Of a stretch of DNA of 64,000 nt, positions 42,882 to 52,483 are shown in pieces (within the stretch, counting starts at the first letter, position 1; each line of letters begins with the position of its first letter). The notes beneath the pieces are model-generated. The model searched no databases. It saw nothing but the letters and a program-made list of their open reading frames with translations, and was not told where the DNA came from. The position numbers were made by a program, and so were the translations under genes. Origin of the DNA: Oceanihabitans sp. 2_MG-2023. GTDB lineage: Bacteria; Bacteroidota; Bacteroidia; Flavobacteriales; Flavobacteriaceae. Where the stretch lies: contig NZ_JAUOQT010000001.1 of the NCBI RefSeq assembly GCF_030547245.1, positions 682,001-746,000 on the forward strand, in the 5' to 3' direction.

Positions 42882-44348
42882 ATGTCTCAAAATAAAAAAA
42901 AGTTAGCAAAGAACTCTTTAATCTATGCTTTGTTTACGCTTTTACAAAGAGGCTTTGCATTTTTTTTAATTCCGCTCTATACCACGCAGTTATCCACTGA
43001 AGAATATGGTTTATTAGGAATTGTTATGGCTGCAATTCCTTTTTTTGTTTTAATAGCAGGTTTATCTTTAAGAGGTTCTACAGCCTATTTTTATTATGAG
43101 TTTAAAGACAATAACCCCGATTATTTAAAAAAACTTTGGGGTTCTAGTTTTACATTAATTTTAATATTAAGTCTTTGTTTTGCTGTTTTTTTATGGCTTT
43201 CCAAAAGCTTTATTTTAGACTACTTTTTTAAAGACATACCTTTTTATCCTTACTTATTTTTAGCACTTATAAGTGTTGCAACACAACCGGTATATTATTA
43301 TTACCAGTCGATGTTAAAAGCAAAACAAGAAGCAAATAGAGCTGCCCTACTAGACTTTGTTTACTTCTTTATAATAATTTCCTTAACTATTTTATTGATT
43401 CTTTACTTTAATTTTAAAGCTGAAGGAGCATTACTTGCCTTGGCAATATCGAATGTGATTTTCTTTTTTTATAGTATTTATGGAGCTTTGAAAGAAATTA
43501 ATCTTTGCCTGCATAAAGAACAATTAAAAAGAGTGTTAAAATATGCTTTACCTATTTTACCACACAATTTATCTGCTTGGGCTATGAACCTTGCCGATAG
43601 AATAATATTAAACAGTCTAACCACATTGAGTTTAGTTGGTTTGTTTGATATTGGCTCGCAAATAGGAAAACTAATTAATGTGGTTACTTTAGGAGTGAAT
43701 TCAGCATATAGTCCTTGGTTTTTTGAACAATTAAAAGCATCCAAAGAAAATAAAGAGTTGATAGCCAATGTGACCGATAAAATTGTGCTACTTTATATTT
43801 TGTTCGGTACTGCAATAAGTTGGATGGCGCCAGAACTATTAAAGCTTATTGCAAATCAAGAGTTTCATACCGCTTGGATTGTGGTACCTTTTATAGCTTT
43901 TGCTTTTGTTGTAAATGGATTTTATTACTCTTTTAGTAATGTGTTTTTTCTTGAAAAAACAAAGTACTTACCAATTATTACAGGAGTTGGTGCTATTATT
44001 AATATCGCGCTTAACTTTATTTTAATTCCGCTTTATGGTATTATGGGAGCAGCAATAGCAAATATTTTGGCTAAAAGTATTTTTGCTATAATCGCGTATA
44101 CTATCAGTCAAAAATTATATTATATCCCATACCGTATTCAAAGAATAATTTTATTTATTGTTTTAGGGTTTTTAGTATCCTGCTTGCCCTATCTTTTTCA
44201 AGAACATCTAGATGATCTAAATATTTGGCTTGTTATTTCACTAAAAGCAGTAGCGCTTGGGGTTTTATTAATACCTTTATTATGGGTAAATAAAAATATA
44301 ATAATATCGTATATTCGCGCTAAGGTTTTAAGCAAGAATGAAGAATAA
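42882..44348 (+). CDS. Wzx-type polysaccharide flippase
   Basis: A 488-residue polytopic protein with about 12-14 hydrophobic segments of the PST/MATE-like family. The N-terminus LAKNSLIYALFTLLQRGFAFFLIPLYTT (about 8-35), with the STEEYGLLGI segment, is diagnostic of O-unit flippases. It should move undecaprenyl-diphosphate-linked repeat units across the inner membrane. It overlaps the following glycosyltransferase gene by 11 bases. As usual for Wzx, sequence does not reveal the sugar specificity. Confidence 0.93.
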   Translation: MSQNKKKLAKNSLIYALFTLLQRGFAFFLIPLYTTQLSTEEYGLLGIVMAAIPFFVLIAGLSLRGSTAYFYYEFKDNNPDYLKKLWGSSFTLILILSLCFAVFLWLSKSFILDYFFKDIPFYPYLFLALISVATQPVYYYYQSMLKAKQEANRAALLDFVYFFIIISLTILLILYFNFKAEGALLALAISNVIFFFYSIYGALKEINLCLHKEQLKRVLKYALPILPHNLSAWAMNLADRIILNSLTTLSLVGLFDIGSQIGKLINVVTLGVNSAYSPWFFEQLKASKENKELIANVTDKIVLLYILFGTAISWMAPELLKLIANQEFHTAWIVVPFIAFAFVVNGFYYSFSNVFFLEKTKYLPIITGVGAIINIALNFILIPLYGIMGAAIANILAKSIFAIIAYTISQKLYYIPYRIQRIILFIVLGFLVSCLPYLFQEHLDDLNIWLVISLKAVALGVLLIPLLWVNKNIIISYIRAKVLSKNEE

Positions 44349-45678
44349 AAACGAACTACATTTAATTGAAAATAAATATGCTGTAGACAAGCTGAAAATT
44401 AATAATTTTTCTGCTTGGCCTCTAGTTAGACATCGAGTTTTTTTTGAAATATTTAGTAGGAAAATTAATTTTAATGAAAAATTAAGGACTCGAAGTAAGC
44501 TTCAACTTATTAAAAACTTTTTTTATGGCGCAAAGCATTTATTTCAATTAAAAAAGTATGATTTTCTTTTTTTTAATAATGCAGATAAAAGAACCCTTAC
44601 AAAAAACAAGAAACAGTACGATATTTTTTTCGATTCTTGGGGAGATAAGGTTGGTCAAGAAAACGCTTTATTTATTGAATGGGCAATAAACAAACATTAT
44701 TCAAAAGAAGAAACCTATTCTAAAAATGTAATTTCCGATTTAATACTAAAATTAGGTAGTTACTTATGTGCCCTTTTTGTTACATTAGACTATAAAGATG
44801 CCGATGTATTAGATAATATAAAGCAGGAATATAACCTCCAATTTAACACCAATAATTTATTAAAAAATAAGTTAGGAGAAATTAAGTTTTATGAGCTTTT
44901 TTTCAAATATATAAAACCGAAAGCTGTATTTTTAATCAGCTCTTTTACTAAAGAAAGTGTGGTGATTGCAGCGCATTTAAATGGAATTAAAGTATATGAA
45001 GCGCAACATGGTTATATAGGAGATAATCACCAGTTCTATAATTCCGTATATAAATTTGACGCGCTTTATTATCCAGATTATTTATTAAGTTTTGGAGAAC
45101 AAGAAAAAAACAACTTACCTCAAGATTTTATTTTTAAAAAACAACAACTGTTACCAATTGGGAGCTTGTTTTTAGAAGAAACACAAATTAACTATACAAA
45201 TAGTTATTTAGACTCTTTAAAAAATAATTATAAATACATTTTTTGTGTTACCCTACAAAACATTAAAGAAGAAGTACTTTTAAATTGGGTAACCGAACAA
45301 GCCAAAACAAACAAAAACTGGTTATTTATTCTTAAGCCAAGACATATAAAGATGGATTATAAAAAGTATACTAAATTAGATAACTGTATCCTTTTACCAG
45401 AAAACAATGTATATCAGGTGTTGAAATATTCTAATTTTAATATTACAATTTACTCTACTACCGCAATAGAAGCATCTGCTTTTAATGCGAAAACACTATT
45501 TTATAATATTGATAAATTGTCAGAAAAATATTTTGATGTTTCAAACATGTATGCTTCGATGATTAATGAAGGTGAAAACATTGAAAAAGAACATTTAATT
45601 GAAGAGGAAATAATTTCTAAAAATTATTTTTCAAGAAATTATTATACTAATGTAGCAAATACCAATCTAACCTTTTGA
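44338..45678 (+). CDS. Putative GT-B-fold glycosyltransferase
   Basis: A 446-residue soluble protein without signal or membrane helices. The middle holds YEAQHGYIGDNHQF (about 220-233; Gln-His-Gly) and the C-terminal half holds FILKPRHIKMDYKKY (about 330-344) and TIYSTTAIEASAFNAKTLFYN. These Gln-His-Gly, Lys-Pro-Arg-His and Ser-Thr-x-x-x-Glu elements resemble capsule and sialic-acid transferases of the polysialyltransferase/KpsC-KpsS type. It is the best candidate in the window for nonulosonic-acid transfer. It sits between Wzx and a Wzy-like gene, overlapping both. The assignment is by motif style. Confidence 0.65.
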   Translation: MKNKNELHLIENKYAVDKLKINNFSAWPLVRHRVFFEIFSRKINFNEKLRTRSKLQLIKNFFYGAKHLFQLKKYDFLFFNNADKRTLTKNKKQYDIFFDSWGDKVGQENALFIEWAINKHYSKEETYSKNVISDLILKLGSYLCALFVTLDYKDADVLDNIKQEYNLQFNTNNLLKNKLGEIKFYELFFKYIKPKAVFLISSFTKESVVIAAHLNGIKVYEAQHGYIGDNHQFYNSVYKFDALYYPDYLLSFGEQEKNNLPQDFIFKKQQLLPIGSLFLEETQINYTNSYLDSLKNNYKYIFCVTLQNIKEEVLLNWVTEQAKTNKNWLFILKPRHIKMDYKKYTKLDNCILLPENNVYQVLKYSNFNITIYSTTAIEASAFNAKTLFYNIDKLSEKYFDVSNMYASMINEGENIEKEHLIEEEIISKNYFSRNYYTNVANTNLTF

Positions 45679-46919
45679 AAAAGCTTGTAATAATATTATT
45701 AATACTACAGCCATTAATAAACAAAATAACACTTAAATCTGGTGTATCATTTGATGTTTATAATGAACTACTAAGCATGCTTGTCTTTTTCATGTATTTA
45801 TATCAGTTATTAAAACGTGGTAAAATAACTAGTATATCCTTAGTGTTTTTCACACTATTACTATACATGGTTCTTACTACATTTATAAAGAGCACTTACC
45901 CTCTGGGCTTTTTTCAAATAGTAATATATAGCCAATGGTTTTTTTATTTTCTTTACTACCACTCACTTACAATAGAAGAAAAGCATCAAACACTTTATAG
46001 TTTAAAAAAAATATTAGATAAAACCTTATTATTAGTGCTAATTATAGCCGTTTTTGAAATACCATTCCATAAACAATTTAAAGACTTTTTAGGGATTATT
46101 AGTCACGATAGAGGTATTGGTGGTTTTTATTTAGTTTCCTTTTTTGGTTCAGGACCAAGTTTAGCTAACTTCATGAGTCTCTATATTGTCTTTTGGTATT
46201 TTTATCATTATGGTTTTCAAGAACTAATTACTAAAAGAGATAAAAGAAAATTAATATTAGCATTTGTCTTTTTAATTCTATCTTTTTCTCGAAAAGAAGT
46301 GTTATTTGTTTTTCTTTTCATGTTGTTTTTTCCTTTTCCCTATCGATCTCAACTTAGAAAATGGATGAAAAAAACAATTGTTTTTGTTGGTATTTTTGCA
46401 GGATTATTTATTTATTATATAGTATTTTTTTCTAAAGCAAATCAAGTTGCTTTTGGAGATAAGTATATTAGGTGGCGTATTGCTGAGAAATCACATGAAA
46501 TTTTAATGGATAACCTACCTTGGGGAAGTGGTATAGGTACTTTTGGGTCAAGAGTATCATTAATGGCAACAGATGTTTACGAGAAATATAATGTTGGTCC
46601 AGAAATGCTAGGCTATGAAGTGCTTAATCAAACAAGAGGTCCTATTTACGATGCTTTTATGTTTACGTTTACTACAGAGCTAGGAATAGGGATACTTATT
46701 TTTATGTTTTTCTTTTTTAAACTCTTTGAAGCACGTGTTTGGGATAGAAATAAATATAAAGGGTATTGTAAAAACTTTCTAATAGTATATTTCTTAGGAC
46801 TTAGTTTTTTTCAACCTGTATTAATTAGTTCCTTTGGTTATTTGTGTGCCATATTTTTCGCGTTAACTATTAATAAAATATCTTTACTTAAATTTAGAAC
46901 CAAGTATGCAAAAACTTAA
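45675..46919 (+). CDS. Wzy-like O-antigen polymerase candidate
   Basis: A 414-residue polytopic membrane protein with about ten hydrophobic segments and a large periplasmic loop (about 255-325). The length, topology and low sequence conservation fit Wzy polymerases. The start is TTG at 45675, overlapping the previous stop (TTGA). The N-terminal MKKLVIILLILQPLINKI and DNLPWGSGIGTFGS recall O-antigen polymerases. It overlaps the next acyltransferase gene by 14 bases. Two further polymerase/ligase-like genes follow, so which of the three polymerises the glycan cannot be decided here. Confidence 0.75.
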   Translation: MKKLVIILLILQPLINKITLKSGVSFDVYNELLSMLVFFMYLYQLLKRGKITSISLVFFTLLLYMVLTTFIKSTYPLGFFQIVIYSQWFFYFLYYHSLTIEEKHQTLYSLKKILDKTLLLVLIIAVFEIPFHKQFKDFLGIISHDRGIGGFYLVSFFGSGPSLANFMSLYIVFWYFYHYGFQELITKRDKRKLILAFVFLILSFSRKEVLFVFLFMLFFPFPYRSQLRKWMKKTIVFVGIFAGLFIYYIVFFSKANQVAFGDKYIRWRIAEKSHEILMDNLPWGSGIGTFGSRVSLMATDVYEKYNVGPEMLGYEVLNQTRGPIYDAFMFTFTTELGIGILIFMFFFFKLFEARVWDRNKYKGYCKNFLIVYFLGLSFFQPVLISSFGYLCAIFFALTINKISLLKFRTKYAKT

Positions 46920-47421
46920 ACTAATAATATATTATTCATTTATACAATACTTACCACATTCTAGGTTAATTGGAATAAGTAATGTTGTTCGAATGTGGTA
47001 TATGGCAAAGGTTTTAAAAGTGATGCCTTTCGATAAAAATTCTAAATTCGAATTTGGAGTTTATCTTTCTAACGCAAAAAATTTAAAAATAGGTAAACAT
47101 GTTCGTATTAACGAAAATGTGTTTTTGCAAGGAAGTATTCAAATTGGAGATTATGCTATGTTAGCTCCTAATGTTTCTATTTATAGTAAAACACATAACT
47201 ATCATGATATTAATATACCAATGGTAAAGTCTGGAGAATCTGAAACCAAAACAGTAACTATTGAAGATGACGTTTGGATTGGTATTAATGCTGTTATATT
47301 ACCAGGGATTACCATAGGAAAAGGATCTATAATTGGTGCCAATTCTGTGGTTACTAAAAATGTAGCGCCATACTCTATTATGGGCGGGATTCCTGCGCGA
47401 TTACTTAGAGAAAGAAAATAA
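46906..47421 (+). CDS. Hexapeptide-repeat acyltransferase
   Basis: A 171-residue left-handed beta-helix protein of the WcaF/maa type. It has NVSIYSKTHNYHD (about 89-101; His in the active loop), VTIEDDVWIGINAVILPGIT (about 118-137) and GSIIGANSVVTKNVAPYSIMGGIPARLL to the end. It most likely O-acetylates a sugar of the repeat unit. The first ~50 residues are a basic N-terminal helical region. It overlaps the Wzy-like gene and ends three bases before the next ligase-like gene. Confidence 0.9.
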   Translation: MQKLKLIIYYSFIQYLPHSRLIGISNVVRMWYMAKVLKVMPFDKNSKFEFGVYLSNAKNLKIGKHVRINENVFLQGSIQIGDYAMLAPNVSIYSKTHNYHDINIPMVKSGESETKTVTIEDDVWIGINAVILPGITIGKGSIIGANSVVTKNVAPYSIMGGIPARLLRERK

Positions 47422-47424
47422 CAT

Positions 47425-49212
47425 ATGAAAAAACAAAGTGTGTTTTTTAGTAAAAAAAAGCAATTACTGCTACAAGGCGGTTTCGTCTTATTACTTCTTA
47501 ACCTTTTATACTTCGCTTTCTTTTTTCAAAGAGAACATAAACCATTTTCAATTCAAACTAATTTAACTGTTTCTAGTCCTACAACAGTATGGTATGTTTA
47601 TAAAAACAAGTATTCTGAAGAACGTTTTTTTTCTGATAGAATACAGTTACAGCCAAATACAGAGCATGACTTTGATTTTGATATTCCTACAAAGGATCAA
47701 ATTGATTATATAGGTTTGTTTTGGGTAGCCAAAGAAAAGTCTTCTATTAAAATAGCTTCGTATGATTATACGATTAGCGGAAAAACGTACAGTAGTAAGA
47801 ATAATAGAAGCATTATTCACTATACTAGCAATGGTAGTTTGATTACTACTAAAAAACAAGGCGTGAGTGTGCAGTCTACAACTAGCAAGCGTAACTGGAT
47901 AATGTTAAATGACACCACCATTTTAAATGACAAACGAGATTATAAAAAGCATAGCCTAATTCCGTTAGTAGCTAACGGAATATTAGCAAGCCTTTTATTT
48001 GTTCTTTTTCTCGCTTTCAAAAATAAAATTCCCCCATTATATCCTGTAAAAAACATAAAAATAAACATAAAAAATATAAAGCTTTTTTTGTTAATCGTAT
48101 GGGCATTTATATTACCCTTCTGGGTTATTATTTCGCATACATTACTAGTTACATTAGCTCTTATTACCTTGTTTGAAAGTTATAGAGAAAATCAATTTCC
48201 AAAACTTATTAAATATTTAAAAGGAAATGTTTTTTTAATAGCACTTTTTGTTTGGATTGTTATTTCGTCTATAATGTCTAGTACGAGCGCACAAGTAATG
48301 GATAGTCTCTTAGATTATTCGTACCTGTTACTAATGCCTTTGGTTTTTTTTAATATCAAAAAAAATCAAATGGAAAAAATTGCTCTTTCTTTTCAAAAAG
48401 GACTGTTAATATACTTTTGCTTACTATTAGTATATGCAATTAGTAATTTTTTAACTCAGAACACGGACTATGGTTTTATTCCGTTTTTAGAATTAAAATT
48501 AGAACAGTTTTGGCATACTAGTTATTTTAGCTTTCTTATTTTAATTGTATTTATTTTTAAAATTAAAACACCTTTAAAAAATAATGGGTTTTTAATTGTG
48601 TTTTACTTTTCGGCGCTAGTATTTATGTATTTAATGCACGCAAGACTACCGTTAATAGTAGGCTTGTTACTTTTGGTTTTTAGAATGTATGCCTACGCTA
48701 ATACGGCCAAATTACGTGCTTTATATTTGCTGGTTGTTGGTTGTTTTTCAATAGGTTTGGTTGTTTTTTTTCTTACTAAAGCACCCATACAAAATAATAG
48801 TGATATTGGAGATGTTAATAGCTTGGATGCAAGACTATCAATTTGGGAGGCCAGTTTTAAAGAAATAAAAAACAATTTTGTTTTTGGAGTAGGTAGTAAT
48901 AATACAAGAGACGCAATCTCTAATTCAATACAAGATAATGTAAACACAAAATTTAGAAGCTATAATAGTCATAATCAATTTATAGAACTTTTTTTAGCGC
49001 ATGGTTTCCCTGCTTTTTTATTGTTTATATTCGCTTTATATAAACTGTTTATGGCCAAAAACATGTACGCAAAATGTTTTGTTTTTGTTTGTGTCGTTCT
49101 ATTTTTAGTTGAGTCTTATATGCAACGACAAGCTGGTCTTGTTCTATTTGCTTTTTGGTATTGCTATTTTTTTAACCTTGCACGAAATGATGAAAAAGCT
49201 TACACAAGCTAA
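47425..49212 (+). CDS. O-antigen ligase/polymerase (WaaL/Wzy_C) with N-terminal extracytoplasmic domain
   Basis: A 595-residue membrane protein. After one N-terminal helix (about 15-33) comes a ~150-residue beta-rich soluble domain (about 36-185). This is followed by about ten membrane helices and a Wzy_C periplasmic loop with DARLSIWEASF and the His-containing YNSHNQFIELFLAHG (about 513-527). Such a motif is the signature of WaaL ligases and some Wzy proteins. The N-terminal domain is not usual for the family. It is followed by a related gene overlapping its end by about 26 bases. Confidence 0.85.
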   Translation: MKKQSVFFSKKKQLLLQGGFVLLLLNLLYFAFFFQREHKPFSIQTNLTVSSPTTVWYVYKNKYSEERFFSDRIQLQPNTEHDFDFDIPTKDQIDYIGLFWVAKEKSSIKIASYDYTISGKTYSSKNNRSIIHYTSNGSLITTKKQGVSVQSTTSKRNWIMLNDTTILNDKRDYKKHSLIPLVANGILASLLFVLFLAFKNKIPPLYPVKNIKINIKNIKLFLLIVWAFILPFWVIISHTLLVTLALITLFESYRENQFPKLIKYLKGNVFLIALFVWIVISSIMSSTSAQVMDSLLDYSYLLLMPLVFFNIKKNQMEKIALSFQKGLLIYFCLLLVYAISNFLTQNTDYGFIPFLELKLEQFWHTSYFSFLILIVFIFKIKTPLKNNGFLIVFYFSALVFMYLMHARLPLIVGLLLLVFRMYAYANTAKLRALYLLVVGCFSIGLVVFFLTKAPIQNNSDIGDVNSLDARLSIWEASFKEIKNNFVFGVGSNNTRDAISNSIQDNVNTKFRSYNSHNQFIELFLAHGFPAFLLFIFALYKLFMAKNMYAKCFVFVCVVLFLVESYMQRQAGLVLFAFWYCYFFNLARNDEKAYTS

Positions 49213-50359
49213 AAATATTAATTGGATTATAGTGCTTTTGGTAACTTTCTTTGTTTCTGAAGCAATTTATAAATACTTAATAGACCTCCATTTAAAGGAG
49301 TATAGAATTGCTGGTGTAATTAAATTTATAGCACAAATAGGCATGGGTTTTATTATTCTAAAGGAATATAAAAAGAACACCAAAAACATAGGGCTTTTAG
49401 TAATTCTAGCGATACTCTTCTTGCTAGGTCAAATTGCTATACAAGAGGATAATATATTTGTAAATATTGAGTACTTTAATAATTCTGTTTTTTTGGCTAT
49501 TGTCTTGCTATTTGCAAATACCTTAACCCTTTCTGAAGAACAAAAAAAACAGATATTTAAATGGTTTGAAATTGTAATAATCGTAAACTCTATTGCGGTT
49601 ATTGTTGGTTTTGTTTTTTCTATTACGTTTTTTGAAACCTATCAAGCAGATCGGTTTGGTTACAGCGGCTTTTTAATAAAATCAAGTTACGCTAGTTATT
49701 TTTATTTAATAGGCGTATTTTATTATACACATCAAGCTTTTATTTTAAATAAAAGCAAAAAACTTTTGTTTTTGTTAGTTGCTTTTTCTGCGATCATTGT
49801 TGGTACAAAAGCAGCTGTTTTATCTTTGTTATTATGTGTGTTGTTTATTGTTTTTAAAAGAAAACTACTCTTAAATAAGGTGTTTGTTTTAATCATTTTC
49901 GCTGCGTTAGTATTGGCTGTTATTTTTAATAAAAAAATCTTGTTTTTTTTTACACCTTATATCGATGTGTTTTTGCCAATAATTGAGCAATATGGGATTT
50001 TAACTGCGCTTTTTTCTTATCGAGATCTAATTTTAGAAGAGCATTTAATTCCTTTTATTCAATCCGATTGGACCCTTATTAACTATCTTTTTGGTGGTAT
50101 CGGTAGCATTTTAATAAAAAGTGGTTTAGACTTTATTGATGTTTTCTACTTTTTTGGAATAATTGGTGGTGCTTTATATGTATACATACTATATCGCGTT
50201 TTGTATATTTATAATGTTTCAAAAGATTACATTTGTTTTATTTTATTTATTTGTATTGTTATGTCGTTAGCGGGCAATTTTTTTTATAACAGTTCGGTCG
50301 CTATTTTAATGTGCATAATGAAACTATATTTCCAATCCACAAAAGAGCATGAAAGTTAA
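49187..50359 (+). CDS. Second Wzy/ligase-like polytopic membrane protein
   Basis: A 390-residue protein with about ten hydrophobic segments and a central periplasmic stretch (about 150-180). There is no clear YNSHN motif, so it looks more like a polymerase than a ligase. An in-frame ATG at 49109 would lengthen the overlap with the previous gene to 104 bases, while ATG-ATG at 49187/49190 gives the usual short overlap, so 49187 is chosen. It overlaps the WecG/TagA-like gene by 11 bases. No motif specifies its substrate. Confidence 0.75.
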   Translation: MMKKLTQAKNINWIIVLLVTFFVSEAIYKYLIDLHLKEYRIAGVIKFIAQIGMGFIILKEYKKNTKNIGLLVILAILFLLGQIAIQEDNIFVNIEYFNNSVFLAIVLLFANTLTLSEEQKKQIFKWFEIVIIVNSIAVIVGFVFSITFFETYQADRFGYSGFLIKSSYASYFYLIGVFYYTHQAFILNKSKKLLFLLVAFSAIIVGTKAAVLSLLLCVLFIVFKRKLLLNKVFVLIIFAALVLAVIFNKKILFFFTPYIDVFLPIIEQYGILTALFSYRDLILEEHLIPFIQSDWTLINYLFGGIGSILIKSGLDFIDVFYFFGIIGGALYVYILYRVLYIYNVSKDYICFILFICIVMSLAGNFFYNSSVAILMCIMKLYFQSTKEHES

Positions 50360-51089
50360 CATTTTAAACACACAAATAGATAATTACACAATGCAAGAAA
50401 CTCTTGCAAAGATTGAGAAATCAATTCATGAGAATAAGAGTATTCATCATGTAGTTGTTAATGCTGGAAAAATAGTATCCATGCAAGACGATTTAGAATT
50501 GCGTAAAAGTGTAAATGAGAGTGATTTAATAAATGCAGATGGACAAGCAGTTGTTTGGGCTTCCAAAATACTAGGAAAACCTTTAAAAGAGCGTGTAGCA
50601 GGAATAGATTTAATGTCGAATCTTGTTGGATTAGCACATAAAAAAGGCCATAAAATTTTCTTCTTTGGTGCTAAAGAAGATATCGTTAAGAAAGTAGTGG
50701 ACACTTATGCTAAACAATATTCTCCAAACATTATTGCAGGGTATAGAAATGGCTACTTTAAAAAAGAAGAAGAACAAAAAATAGCAACCCAAATAGCTAA
50801 TAGTGGCGCTAATATTCTATTTGTAGCGATTAGTTCGCCAACTAAAGAGAATTTTTTATTTCAAAATAAAGAGATCTTAAGTAAAGTAAACTTTATTATG
50901 GGAGTTGGAGGTAGTTTTGATGTGGTTTCTGGCTTAGTTAAACGAGCGCCAATTTGGATGCAAAATGCTGGTTTAGAGTGGTTTTATAGGTTTGCGCAAG
51001 AGCCAAAACGTATGTGGAAGAGGTACTTAATTGGAAACTCTAAATTTATTTTGTTGGTGTTAAAAGAAAGATTTAAAAGTAAAAAATAA
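50349..51089 (+). CDS. WecG/TagA/CpsF family glycosyltransferase
   Basis: A 246-residue GT26 transferase. E. coli WecG transfers ManNAcA and Bacillus TagA transfers ManNAc onto lipid-linked GlcNAc. Conserved blocks are VVVNAGKIVSMQDD (about 35-48), NADGQAVVWASKILGKPLKERVAGIDLM (about 58-85), KIFFFGAKEDIV and ISSPTKENFL. GVGGSFDVVSGLVKRAPIWMQNAGLEWFYRF is near the end. WecB and WecC in the same locus supply the likely donor UDP-ManNAcA. It overlaps the previous polymerase-like gene and ends 77 bases before the next gene. Confidence 0.93.
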   Translation: MKVNILNTQIDNYTMQETLAKIEKSIHENKSIHHVVVNAGKIVSMQDDLELRKSVNESDLINADGQAVVWASKILGKPLKERVAGIDLMSNLVGLAHKKGHKIFFFGAKEDIVKKVVDTYAKQYSPNIIAGYRNGYFKKEEEQKIATQIANSGANILFVAISSPTKENFLFQNKEILSKVNFIMGVGGSFDVVSGLVKRAPIWMQNAGLEWFYRFAQEPKRMWKRYLIGNSKFILLVLKERFKSKK

Positions 51090-51140
51090 GCTCTAAAAAG
51101 ACAATCTAAAAATAACCACAATAAATTCTAATAACTTTCT

Positions 51141-51148
51141 TACTTTTG
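51141..51148 (+). promoter_or_regulatory. Putative -7 box before UDP-glucose dehydrogenase gene
   Basis: TACTTTTG matches TAnnTTTG and is 18 bases before the ATG at 51167, in the 77-base gap. No TTG is present 19 bases upstream, so support is partial. Confidence 0.45.
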
Positions 51149-51166
51149 TTTACATAAAAGCAATTT

Positions 51167-52471
51167 ATGAAAATATCAGTTATAGGTACAGGTTATGTTG
51201 GTTTAGTAACAGGAACGTGTTTAGCAGAAACAGGAAACGAAGTTCTTTGTATAGACATAAATGAAGAAAAAGTAAAACTAATGCAAAACGGTGAGGTGCC
51301 AATCTACGAACCACACTTAGATGTTTTATTTGAAAGAAATATAAAAGCAAACAGACTTCGCTTTTCAACCTCTTTAAAAGAAGGTTTAGAGCATGGCGAA
51401 ATTATTTTTCTTGCCTTACCAACGCCAGAAGATGAAGATGGTTCAGCAGACTTATCCTACGTCTTAGGAGCAGCAAAAGATATTGGTAAATTAATTACAG
51501 ACTATAAAGTAATTGTAGATAAAAGTACAGTGCCTGTTGGTACTGCAGATAGAGTAAAAGAAACAATAGCAAAAGAAACATCTGTTGATTTTGATGTGGT
51601 TTCTAATCCAGAATTTTTAAGAGAAGGGTTTGCTGTAGACGACTTTTTAAAACCAGAAAGAATTGTAGTAGGTTCAAGTTCAGACAGGGCAACAGCTTTA
51701 ATGCAAAAGCTATACAAACCATTTGTAAGGTCTGGAAATCCAATTATTATAATGGACGAAAAGTCGGCTGAGCTCACCAAATATGCAGCCAATTCTTTTT
51801 TAGCAACCAAAATTACCTTTATGAATGAAATTGCTAACTTTTGCGAAAAAGTTGGTGCAGATGTTGATAAGGTAAGAGCCGGAATGGGAACCGATTCTCG
51901 TATTGGTAAACGTTTCCTTTTTCCAGGAATAGGGTATGGAGGTTCTTGCTTTCCTAAAGACGTAAAAGCTTTACATAAATCAGGTAAAGATAACGGTTAT
52001 GACTTCGATATATTGAATGCCGTTATTAAAGTAAATGATATTCAGAAAAAAATATTAATACCTAGAATTCTTTCCCATTTTGATAACGATTTAAAAGGAA
52101 AGAAAATAGGAATTTGGGGATTAGCATTTAAACCCGAAACAGATGATATTCGTGAAGCACCTTCCTTATACATGATTGAAGAATTACTAAAGCACGATGT
52201 CGTGTTAAATGTTTTTGATCCTGAAGCTATGCCAAACGTTAAAAGAAAGTTTGGTGATCAATTACATTATGCTTCTAATATGTATGAAACAATAAAAGAT
52301 GTAGATGCTTTGATAATTTGTACAGAATGGAGTATATTTAGAACACCAGATTTTAATAAACTTAAACAAAACATGATAGAACCTGTTATTTTTGATGGTA
52401 GAAACCTATATGATGTAGATGATATTAAAGCAGAAGGGTTTAAATATAGTTCAATAGGTAGAAAATCATAA
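51167..52471 (+). CDS. ugd: UDP-glucose 6-dehydrogenase
   Basis: NAD-dependent oxidation of UDP-glucose to UDP-glucuronate. The 434 residues open with IGTGYVGLVTGTCLAETGNEV (about 5-25). DKSTVPVGTADRV, NPEFLREGFAVDDFLKPERIVVG and the catalytic C261 in GYGGSCFPKD are present. GLAFKPETDDIREAPS and the late FDGRNLYD complete the signature. It is distinct from wecC. The product feeds the UDP-glucuronate decarboxylase encoded immediately downstream. Confidence 0.96.
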   Translation: MKISVIGTGYVGLVTGTCLAETGNEVLCIDINEEKVKLMQNGEVPIYEPHLDVLFERNIKANRLRFSTSLKEGLEHGEIIFLALPTPEDEDGSADLSYVLGAAKDIGKLITDYKVIVDKSTVPVGTADRVKETIAKETSVDFDVVSNPEFLREGFAVDDFLKPERIVVGSSSDRATALMQKLYKPFVRSGNPIIIMDEKSAELTKYAANSFLATKITFMNEIANFCEKVGADVDKVRAGMGTDSRIGKRFLFPGIGYGGSCFPKDVKALHKSGKDNGYDFDILNAVIKVNDIQKKILIPRILSHFDNDLKGKKIGIWGLAFKPETDDIREAPSLYMIEELLKHDVVLNVFDPEAMPNVKRKFGDQLHYASNMYETIKDVDALIICTEWSIFRTPDFNKLKQNMIEPVIFDGRNLYDVDDIKAEGFKYSSIGRKS

Positions 52472-52483
52472 CAACTAACCATC

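Noticed and set aside
46733-46742. GCACGTGTTT as a third parS site
   Set aside because: It shares only the CACGTG core, lacks the symmetric arms and lies inside a coding gene.
49109-49186. Longer reading frame for the second ligase-like gene
   Set aside because: It would overlap the previous gene by 104 bases, while ATG-ATG at 49187 gives an ordinary overlap.
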